Assembly: GCA_002483445.1 (NCBI GenBank)
Contig: DLHY01000054.1
Location: 1-64,000, forward strand
From: Blastocatellia bacterium UBA7656
Lineage (GTDB): Bacteria > Acidobacteriota > Blastocatellia > UBA7656
Direction: 5' to 3'
Length of the DNA: 64,000 bases
Shown one piece after another: positions 42,659-50,369 of the stretch (position 1 is its first letter; every line of letters begins with the position of its first letter). Position numbers and translations under genes: made by a program. The notes under the pieces were generated by a model, which did no database searches, had not been told where the DNA came from, and saw only the letters and a program-made list of their open reading frames with translations.

Positions 42659-45600
42659 ATGTCGGCCCACCGTCGGGGACTGACTCTGCGCGCGACCTTG
42701 ATTGCGCTCGCCCTGGGAGTGTCGCTCTATATCGCAGCGATCTCCGGCATTATCGCTTACGAGATCGCTCCGGGCGCGACAGCCATCAGACAGCAGAGCG
42801 CGAAACTGCACGCGGAATTCGAGGCGAGCAGCGAGCGAGCCGCCGCGCTCAAGTCGGCCATCGCCGAAATCCGCAACCTGATGGCCCGCCTGGTCGCGTC
42901 GAAAGAGGTGGAATCTATCAGGGCGAAAATTCAGTCGCATGTCGACAGCGCGGGAGCGGCGCAAAATATCGGAGCGATGCCGGGCATACCGGGGGAGATG
43001 CGCATATCGCTCGGACGCGCAGCCGATGCCGAATCGCAACTGGCGGTCTTGCTCATCGAAGCTCTGGCCGATGTGGAAATCAATCGTCACGCGGAAGCTG
43101 AGACAAAACTCGTTCAGTGCGATTTTTTGCAGACGCTCATAGCCGGTCATCTCAACGAAGCACAGCGATTCGGACTCCTTGACTTGATCCGGCGCGAAAA
43201 GTCTCTGGGCGAAGCTGCCGACGGCGCGATAAAGATGGTCGGATGGTGGGCAGCAATCGGAGCCGCGCTCATACCTGCATTCGCCTTATTCGTTCAGCAT
43301 CGCTTCTATCGCCCGCTTGCCGAACTTGATCGTGGACTGGCCCGCGTGGCCGAAGGCGATATCGAAACGACGGTAGAGATTCACCGCGAGGACGAACTGG
43401 GTCGATTGAGCCGACATTTCAATCGAATGACCGACGTGCTGCGCCAGCGAGCGGAAGAAGAACGCCGCCGCGCGCACAGCGTCACTGAAAGATTCGGTCG
43501 CATACTCGATCAGTCCAGCAACGAGATTTACATATTCGACGCTGAAACCTATCATTTCCTTCAGGTCAATCGCGGCGCTCGCGAAAACCTCGGCTACACA
43601 GGGGAAGAATTTTCCGGCCTCACTCCTTTGGATCTGATGCCCGAATTCGACCGCGCTTCTTTCGATGAGCTTGCCGCTTTGATGCGCGCGGGTCAGCGCG
43701 AGATGGCGATGATAACGACTATTCATCGTCGCAAGGACGGAACTACCTATCCGGTCGAAGTCAATATTCAGATTTCCCGCCGTGAGACGCCCACCGTGAT
43801 GGTGTCGATTGTTCGGGACATCACCGAGCGCAAGCAGATGGAAGAAGCCCTTCGCGAGAGCGAGGAGCAATTCCGTCTGGCAATCGATGCGGCTCAGATG
43901 GGAACGTGGGACTGGAATCTCGTCACCAACCACATACGCCGGACGGGGCGAGCTTACCAGTTGTTCGGCGTGACTCAGGAATTGCTGGGCGACACGTCCT
44001 CCACTTTTCTTGATCGGATTCACCCACAGGATCGCCAGCATGTGCGTCAGGCCATCAGGAGGGCGATTGATGATGGCACGCTCTACAGTGAAGAGTTTCG
44101 CGTGATGCTGCCCGACGGAAGCGTTCGCTGGCGGGCGGCGCAGGGAACGACTTTTCGCGATGACGAGGGACGGGCCGCGCGGATGGTCGGCGTCGTGCTT
44201 GATATCACTGAGCGAAAGCGTATGGAAGAAGCTCTGCGCGACAGCGAAACGATGTTCCGCACGCTGACCGAAACCATCACGATGGCCATCTACATTTATC
44301 GCGGAGATCGATATCTTTACGTCAACTCGGCGGCTGAAAAAATCACAGGCTACGGGCGCGATGAATTGATGAAGATGGATCTTCTGGCTTTGGCTTACGC
44401 CGAGGATAGAGATCGTATTATTGACTATGTGCGGAGGCGCCAGCGCGGCGAGGAGGTTCCGACCCGATACGAGACGAGGTTTTTAACCAAGACCCGCGCA
44501 GTGCGGTGGATCGACGTGACAATCGCGCAGATAGACTACAAAGGAGAGCCTGCTTATCTGGCTACGGCCTTTGACATCACCGAGCGCAAGCAGGCGGAGG
44601 CGGCGCTCAGGGAAAGTGAAGAGCGATTCTCGAAGGCGTTTCAGGCAAGCCCTCTGGCCATGAGCATATCTGCGATGGGCGACGGCTGCATCATTGCCGC
44701 CAATGAAAGCTTCCTTCGATTGTGTGACTACACCAGGCAGGAAATCATAGGCCACACTGCCGAGGAGCTTCGGCTATGGATCGATCCCGACGAGCGCAAG
44801 GAGTTCATACGGCGAGCCATCGAGCAGGGAGAGGTCAGGGATATGGAGGCGGCGGTTCGCACCAGAGGAGGGGAAAATCTCGTGGTGTTGCTTTCAGGAG
44901 TGCTGATAGAACTTGGCGGCGAGCCGTGCGTGCTGTTCACGGCAATCGACATAACTGAGCGCAAACGCGCCGAGCGGGCATTGCGGGAGAGCGAGTCGCG
45001 ATTCCGCGCTCTGATCGAAAACAGCCTCGATGTGATCATAATGTTCGACGCCGACGGGAAGGTACTCTACACAAGCCCTTCGGTCACGAGAGTCCTCGGC
45101 TATGACCCGGATGAACTGGTCGGACAGGTGGGCATCGGACAGGTTCATCCTGACGAGAGGGAAAAATCCACTGACGTTTTTGCCGAAGCCCTCCAGAAAA
45201 AGCGATCTGTGGTGAAGCTGGTCAATCGCATTCTCCACAAAGACGGCTCTTATCGCACGGTTCAGGTCATAGGCACCAATCTGCTTGATGAGCCAGGTGT
45301 AAACGCTATGGTTTCCAACCTCCGCGACATCACCGAACAAGTCAGGGCTGAAGAAGAAGTCCTGAGACTCAACGAAGAGCTTGAACACAGGGTCGCGGAA
45401 AGAACTGCGCAACTCGAAGCGGTCAATCGCGAGCTTGAAGCCTTCAGCTATTCCGTCTCTCATGACCTGCGCGCCCCGCTTCGCAGCATAGACGGATTCA
45501 GCCTCGCGCTGATGGAAGACTGCGCCGACGAGTTGGGCGAGACAGGTCTCGATTATCTGGCCCGCGTGCGCGCTGCCAGCCAGCGCATGGGGCAGTTGAT

Positions 45601-46090
45601 AGACGATCTGTTGAACCTCTCGCGGATAACCCGCTCTGATATGCACAGGGAGAGAGTCGACCTCAGCGCGCTTGCTCACAGTATAGCGATGGAGTTTCAA
45701 TCTGCGGATCAGGCGCGCGAGGTGGAATTTTGGATCGCGCCCGATCTTATGGCCGAAGCTGACCCGCGCCTGCTTCATGTCGCGCTTGAAAATCTGCTCG
45801 GCAACTCGTGGAAGTTCACTGAAAAGACCCGGCGCGCGATTATAGAATTCGGCTCTGCGCGCGACGGTGACGAAACCTTATTCTTCGTGCGCGACAACGG
45901 AGCGGGTTTCGATATGGCTTACGCCGACAAACTTTTCGGCGCGTTTCAGCGACTGCATCCGATGACCGAATTCAAAGGAACAGGCATCGGATTGGCGACC
46001 GTCCAGCGCATCATCAACCGGCACGGCGGAAGAATCTGGGCCGAAGGCAGGATCGGCGAGGGATCGACGTTTTACTTTACGCTCTCGTAG
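42659..46090 (+). CDS. Membrane multi-PAS sensor histidine kinase
   Basis: The 1143-residue kinase has a membrane helix (about 10-33), a periplasmic region of about 160 residues, a second helix (about 195-217), HAMP (218-270), and five PAS domains starting near residues 278, 401, 528, 655 and 778. A coiled coil (about 885-920) leads to a kinase core of the phytochrome-like type: SVSHDLRAPLRSIDGF (His near 935), N-box ENLLGNSWKF, DNGAGFD and GTGIGLATV. ATG 42659 is preferred because GGAGGA lies 7 bases upstream; ATG 42644 is possible. The Rcp1-type receiver gene downstream is its likely target. Confidence 0.93.
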   Translation: MSAHRRGLTLRATLIALALGVSLYIAAISGIIAYEIAPGATAIRQQSAKLHAEFEASSERAAALKSAIAEIRNLMARLVASKEVESIRAKIQSHVDSAGAAQNIGAMPGIPGEMRISLGRAADAESQLAVLLIEALADVEINRHAEAETKLVQCDFLQTLIAGHLNEAQRFGLLDLIRREKSLGEAADGAIKMVGWWAAIGAALIPAFALFVQHRFYRPLAELDRGLARVAEGDIETTVEIHREDELGRLSRHFNRMTDVLRQRAEEERRRAHSVTERFGRILDQSSNEIYIFDAETYHFLQVNRGARENLGYTGEEFSGLTPLDLMPEFDRASFDELAALMRAGQREMAMITTIHRRKDGTTYPVEVNIQISRRETPTVMVSIVRDITERKQMEEALRESEEQFRLAIDAAQMGTWDWNLVTNHIRRTGRAYQLFGVTQELLGDTSSTFLDRIHPQDRQHVRQAIRRAIDDGTLYSEEFRVMLPDGSVRWRAAQGTTFRDDEGRAARMVGVVLDITERKRMEEALRDSETMFRTLTETITMAIYIYRGDRYLYVNSAAEKITGYGRDELMKMDLLALAYAEDRDRIIDYVRRRQRGEEVPTRYETRFLTKTRAVRWIDVTIAQIDYKGEPAYLATAFDITERKQAEAALRESEERFSKAFQASPLAMSISAMGDGCIIAANESFLRLCDYTRQEIIGHTAEELRLWIDPDERKEFIRRAIEQGEVRDMEAAVRTRGGENLVVLLSGVLIELGGEPCVLFTAIDITERKRAERALRESESRFRALIENSLDVIIMFDADGKVLYTSPSVTRVLGYDPDELVGQVGIGQVHPDEREKSTDVFAEALQKKRSVVKLVNRILHKDGSYRTVQVIGTNLLDEPGVNAMVSNLRDITEQVRAEEEVLRLNEELEHRVAERTAQLEAVNRELEAFSYSVSHDLRAPLRSIDGFSLALMEDCADELGETGLDYLARVRAASQRMGQLIDDLLNLSRITRSDMHRERVDLSALAHSIAMEFQSADQAREVEFWIAPDLMAEADPRLLHVALENLLGNSWKFTEKTRRAIIEFGSARDGDETLFFVRDNGAGFDMAYADKLFGAFQRLHPMTEFKGTGIGLATVQRIINRHGGRIWAEGRIGEGSTFYFTLS

Positions 46091-46203
46091 GGAGTAGAAT
46101 CTGGTCAATTCATAAGTAGTTCGATCGGGAATCATAAAGGTATCGTCATAGTATCCTAAGTTCGGCCCCCTGAGCATCCATATCAGCAAGAGCGGAGAAC
46201 CGC

Positions 46204-46650
46204 ATGGACAACAGGATAATTCTGCTTGTGGAAGACAACGCGGATGACGAGGCCCTCACTCTTCGCGCGCTTCGCAAGAACAATATCGCAAACGAAGTGG
46301 CGGTGGTTCGCGATGGAGCCGAAGCTCTCGATTATCTCTTCTGCACAGGCGCATATTCAGCAAGAGACTACAGTGCGCCGGGCGTCATACTGCTCGATTT
46401 GAAACTCCCGAAAATCGATGGCCTTGAAGTGCTGCGTCGCCTGCGCGCCGACGAAAGAACGAGGCTCATCCCCGTAGTAATACTGACTTCTTCGCGCGAA
46501 GAACAGGATGTCGTCAACGGCTACAGCCTCGGAGCCAACAGCTATATCTGCAAGCCGGTCGGGTTCGAGAATTTCCTCGAAGCAGTCAAGCAACTCGGCA
46601 TGTACTGGCTGCTGCTCAACGAACCGCCGCCGAGGGCGAGGAGCAAGTAG
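46204..46650 (+). CDS. Rcp1-type single-domain response regulator
   Basis: This 148-residue receiver has the N-terminal motif ILLVEDNADDE, the phospho-acceptor in LLDLKLPKIDGLEVL, ILTSSRE, and YICKPVGFENF with a C-terminal helix LGMYWLLLNEPP. This long-form receiver is typical of partners of phytochrome-like or multi-PAS kinases such as the one directly upstream. The next gene starts the base after its stop codon, so the two are cotranscribed. Confidence 0.92.
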   Translation: MDNRIILLVEDNADDEALTLRALRKNNIANEVAVVRDGAEALDYLFCTGAYSARDYSAPGVILLDLKLPKIDGLEVLRRLRADERTRLIPVVILTSSREEQDVVNGYSLGANSYICKPVGFENFLEAVKQLGMYWLLLNEPPPRARSK

Positions 46651-49362
46651 ATGAGCAAGCCGTTCAAAGTTCTGCTCGTTGAAGACTCGGAAGACGACGC
46701 GCTGCTCATCCTTCGTATGCTCCGGCAGGGCGGGTATGAACCCCTCTTCGAGCGAGTCGACACGCCTGAATCGTTCATCAAGGCTATCGATGCCGAAGAC
46801 TGGGACTGCATAATCGCCGATTACAGTATGCCGCGATTCAATGCCTTTGCCGCCCTCTCGCTCATCCGCGAGCGCAGTCTTGATCTTCCGTTCATCGTCG
46901 TGTCAGGCACGATTGGCGAAGAGACGGCTGTCGAGGCGATGAAAGCGGGCGCGCACGATTATCTGATGAAAGGCCAGCTCGCTCGTCTCGTACCGGCAAT
47001 CGAGCGCGAGATGCGCGAGGCCGCAATCCGGCGTGAGCGCGAGCGGGCGGAGCGCGCGCTTCTGGAGAGCGAGCGAAGATTTCGCGCGCTCGTGGAAAAC
47101 AGCACGGATGGAGTCTCGCTCATCGAACTCGATGGCACGTTGCTTTACACCGGGCCATCGACGAAACGCATACTCGGTTATGAAAGCGCGGAGATCATCG
47201 GTCTCAACATCTTCGATTTAATACACCCGGACAATGTGGAAAGGGCTAAAAGCCAGTTCATCGAAATGATCCGCGAGCCGAACAGAACGATAGACGGGCT
47301 GATCCGCATTCGCCATCGCGACGACTCGTGGCGGTGGATAGAGCATGTGAGCAAGAATCTCGTCAACGAGTCGAGCGTGCAGGCAGTGGTGTCGAATTAT
47401 CGCGATGTGAGCGAGCGGAGGCTGGCCGAAGAAAGTCAGGCGCGGCTCGTAGCCATTCTCGAAGCGACTTCGGATTTCGTCGGAATTTCCGATCTCAGCA
47501 GCCGGGTGCTTTATCTCAATCATGCCGGCAGGAGGATGATGGGCATCGGCGATGATGAAGATATTTCAAGCACCTTCGTCAGCGACTATCACCCTGAGTG
47601 GGCTGCGCGGATCATTCTCGAAGAAGGCATACCGGCAGCGATCAGCGAAGGCACCTGGAGCGGAGAGACGGCTGTGCGAAGCCGCGACGGAGGCGAGATT
47701 CCTGTCTCACAACTCATCCTTGCGCACGAAGCGCCGGACGGAGGCGCTGGATTCCTTTCGACCATAGCCCGCGATATCACCGAGCGCAAACGGGCGGAAG
47801 AAGCGCTCAGGCTTTCGGAAAAAAAATACCGCGACATTTTTGAATTCGCTCCCATCGGCATATTTCAATCCACGCCCCGTGGCCGCTTCATCGCAGCCAA
47901 CGCAGCCCTGACCCGAATTCTGGGCTATGACTCGCCCGAAGAACTGATGCAGATCAACACTGCAGACATTTATTTCGACCCGGAGCAGCGCGCGGCGATC
48001 ATAGACGAGTATGACGAAGTCGGACACGCCCTCGACCTTGAGCTTTTGTGGAAGAAAAAAAACGGCTCTCCGGTCTGGGTTCAACTCAGCGCTTTCGCGG
48101 TTAAAGACGAACGGGGAAAGACGATTCGCTATGAGAGTTTCGTCCGCGATATAACCGAGCGCAAGCATACAGAGGAGGCTCTGCAACGCGCCGAAGAACA
48201 GCTTCGCCAGTCGCAGAAGATGGAAGCGGTCGGTCGACTTGCAGGCGGTGTGGCGCATGATTTCAACAACCTGCTGACGGCCATCATGGGCTGCGCGGAG
48301 TTGATATGGGTGCAGATCAATTCGAACGACCCGCTGCGCCCGACGGTCGAGGAAATAATCAAGGCCGGAGAGCGAGCCGCCGCGCTCACATCTCAGCTTC
48401 TCGCCTTCAGTCGCAAACAGATGCTCCAGCCCAGAGTGCTCGATCTCAACTCGGTGGTGACGAATCTTGAAAAGATGCTGTGGCGGCTCATAGGCGAAGA
48501 CATCGAGCTTGTCACCGTGCTTGCGCCCGACCTGGGGCGAGTCAAGGCCGACCCCAGCCAGATAGAGCAGGTCATACTCAACCTCATAGTCAATTCGCGC
48601 GACGCGATGCCCGACGGCGGAAAGGTGATCATCGAAACGTCCAACGTCAATCTCGGCGATGTGAGCGGACACCCCGACACCCGCCCCGGCCCTTACGCGA
48701 TGATGGCCGTAAGCGACACCGGAGCCGGTATGGACGCCGAGACGCGCCTGCGCATATTCGAGCCTTTCTTCACCACGAAAGAAACAGGTCAGGGGACGGG
48801 ACTCGGGCTTTCGACCGTCTACGGAATCATCAAGCAGAGCGGCGGCGACATCAGCGTCTACAGCGAGGCGGGCGCTGGCACGACTTTCAAGATATATCTG
48901 CCGCGAGTGGAAGAAGCGGCGGGAACAGAACGCAGGTCGGGAGAAAGAATTTCGAAATTTGCCAGTATGCCCAGAGGTTCGGAAACCGTACTCGTTGTCG
49001 AAGATGATCAGACTGTCCGCAAGCTGGCATGTCAGGCATTGAGATTGAGCGGCTATCACGTGCTTGAGGCGGCCAACGCGGGCGAGGCTTTGCTTATATG
49101 CGAGCGACAGGACGGCGTGATTCACCTCATGCTGGCCGATGTGATAATGCCTCAGATGAGCGGTCGCGAGCTTGCCGTAAGACTCGCTCCCGTGCGGCCT
49201 GAAATGAAGACGCTTTTCATGTCGGGCTACACCGACAACGCTGTTTTTTTGCAGGGCGGATTGGAGGAAGGCGTGGCTTTCATTCAAAAGCCTTTCACGC
49301 CCAACTCGCTTTCACGCAAAGTGCGCAATGTCCTCGATGGAACCGAAGAAGAATGGAATTGA
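46651..49362 (+). CDS. Hybrid histidine kinase, receiver-PAS-kinase-receiver
   Basis: The 903-residue soluble protein has an N-terminal receiver (residues 1-125, Asp57 in IIADYSMPRFNAF), three PAS domains (about 140-255, 270-385 and 390-510), a HisKA domain with GGVAHDFNNLLTA (His near 534), an ATPase domain (NLIVNSRDAM, DTGAGMD, GTGLGLSTVYGI) and a C-terminal receiver (Asp near 830 in LADVIMPQMSG). It has no membrane segment. It starts immediately after the Rcp1-type receiver gene, suggesting a relay with the upstream membrane kinase. Confidence 0.93.
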   Translation: MSKPFKVLLVEDSEDDALLILRMLRQGGYEPLFERVDTPESFIKAIDAEDWDCIIADYSMPRFNAFAALSLIRERSLDLPFIVVSGTIGEETAVEAMKAGAHDYLMKGQLARLVPAIEREMREAAIRRERERAERALLESERRFRALVENSTDGVSLIELDGTLLYTGPSTKRILGYESAEIIGLNIFDLIHPDNVERAKSQFIEMIREPNRTIDGLIRIRHRDDSWRWIEHVSKNLVNESSVQAVVSNYRDVSERRLAEESQARLVAILEATSDFVGISDLSSRVLYLNHAGRRMMGIGDDEDISSTFVSDYHPEWAARIILEEGIPAAISEGTWSGETAVRSRDGGEIPVSQLILAHEAPDGGAGFLSTIARDITERKRAEEALRLSEKKYRDIFEFAPIGIFQSTPRGRFIAANAALTRILGYDSPEELMQINTADIYFDPEQRAAIIDEYDEVGHALDLELLWKKKNGSPVWVQLSAFAVKDERGKTIRYESFVRDITERKHTEEALQRAEEQLRQSQKMEAVGRLAGGVAHDFNNLLTAIMGCAELIWVQINSNDPLRPTVEEIIKAGERAAALTSQLLAFSRKQMLQPRVLDLNSVVTNLEKMLWRLIGEDIELVTVLAPDLGRVKADPSQIEQVILNLIVNSRDAMPDGGKVIIETSNVNLGDVSGHPDTRPGPYAMMAVSDTGAGMDAETRLRIFEPFFTTKETGQGTGLGLSTVYGIIKQSGGDISVYSEAGAGTTFKIYLPRVEEAAGTERRSGERISKFASMPRGSETVLVVEDDQTVRKLACQALRLSGYHVLEAANAGEALLICERQDGVIHLMLADVIMPQMSGRELAVRLAPVRPEMKTLFMSGYTDNAVFLQGGLEEGVAFIQKPFTPNSLSRKVRNVLDGTEEEWN

Positions 49363-49371
49363 ATAAAATAT

Positions 49372-49743
49372 TCAACCGCTTCGCTCATCGAAAATTTCGT
49401 CTTCGTGAGAGAACGCGGGACCGCACACCAGCACGATTCGCATCGCTTCCGCTCCCGTATTTTCAAGCGTGTGGCTGGACCCAGGCGGAATGTAGACGGC
49501 ATCGCCTGCCCTGACTTCCCGCCGCTCATCGCCTACAGTCATCACTCCCTCGCCCCATAAAATATAGTAAATCTCTTCCGTCCGGCGATGATGATGCGGA
49601 GTGACCGCGCTTCCTGGAGGAAGCGATTCTTCGGCGAGACTGCAAAGGCTGGCAGGCGAAGTGGTTCGGTCGATGAGCGGGCGTATCTCAGACCCGTGAC
49701 GAGTGATGATTGGGCGCGAGCGGTCTCGATTGATGACGATCAT
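49372..49743 (-). CDS. Cupin-domain protein
   Basis: The 123-residue protein is a single cupin: motif 1 with TPHHHRRTEEIYYILWGEG (three His and a Glu for metal binding) and motif 2 with GDAVYIPPGSSHTLEN. ATG 49743 lies 5 bases after the TAA of the rhodanese gene, so both are likely one operon. Small cupins act as sugar- or metabolite-binding proteins or dioxygenases; substrate cannot be told. Confidence 0.88.
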   Translation of the reverse strand: MIVINRDRSRPIITRHGSEIRPLIDRTTSPASLCSLAEESLPPGSAVTPHHHRRTEEIYYILWGEGVMTVGDERREVRAGDAVYIPPGSSHTLENTGAEAMRIVLVCGPAFSHEDEIFDERSG

Positions 49744-49748
49744 TAGTT

Positions 49749-50201
49749 TTATGGCTTGTGCTGTTTTTTCTGTTCGATCTGGCCCGCAGCCTGAAGCCAT
49801 AAGGCCCAGCCGCCGCGCAGAGCGCGCACTTTTTTGTAGCCGTTTTTTGTGAGTGTCAGCGCCGCACGGGCGCTCGTGTTCTCGCTCGGTCAGGCGCAGT
49901 AGGTGATAACTTCGCGATTGCGCGGAATCTGTTTGAGATGCGCCTCGATTTGATCGTAGGGGATTTCGAGCGCGCCCGTGATTTTTTCTTCGTAGGTGTC
50001 GTGGTGGCGAACGTCGATTATAGTGACAGGCTTCTTTCTGGCGACCATCAGTATAAGCTCGTCTACGGAAACTCGCTCGACCTTATCAAGCTCTGCTTCG
50101 TCCTGACTGATTGATCTGATGGATCGGGTGGCCGAAGCCGACGAGGAGAAGATAAACAAAATCAGCGATGCGACGAGCAATGGGCGTGATTTCAAATTCA
50201 T
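49749..50201 (-). CDS. Exported rhodanese-like protein with in-frame TGA (candidate selenoprotein)
   Basis: ATG 50201 (AAGGTGA upstream) opens a frame with a signal peptide (about residues 1-25) and a rhodanese domain: VSVDELILMVARKKPVTIIDVRHHDTYEEKITGALEIPYD. The frame meets TGA at 49890-49892 (codon 104) in the active-site loop YCA-TGA-PSENTSAR, where relatives read C-A-C-P. After it, the same frame keeps the normal domain end (NGYKKVRALRGGWALW) to TAA 49749. If TGA is read as selenocysteine, the product is 150 residues with a Cys-x-Sec loop. A hairpin of the bacterial SECIS type follows the TGA. A nonsense mutation or base-call error is the alternative. Confidence 0.7.
49858..49874 (-). 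promoter_or_regulatory. Candidate bacterial SECIS hairpin
   Basis: In the rhodanese mRNA, AGCGCC-CGUGC-GGCGCU is a perfect 6-bp stem with a 5-nt loop. It begins 15 nt after the in-frame UGA, so the loop begins 21 nt after it, and G is the second loop base. Those two properties fit the general rule for bacterial selenocysteine insertion elements (loop about 16-37 nt after UGA, G among the first two loop bases). Confidence 0.6.
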
Positions 50202-50369
50202 TTTTTCACCTTCGGATTTCGAATCAAGTGGAACTCCATTTTGCCATGCGCGTTGAGTAGATTGCCATACAGGTTTGGCTTGATATGGGGCCGGGAAAAG
50301 AATTATGATGGCGACCACGCCAAGCCCCACCCGCTGCGTGGAAGAAAAAACACCGGGGAGTTGAATGAA

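Noticed and set aside
42319..43101. Long open frame overlapping the start of the second PAS kinase
   Set aside because: Most of it is an alternative frame of the kinase gene; only the first part lies in the gap, without a ribosome binding site or known family.
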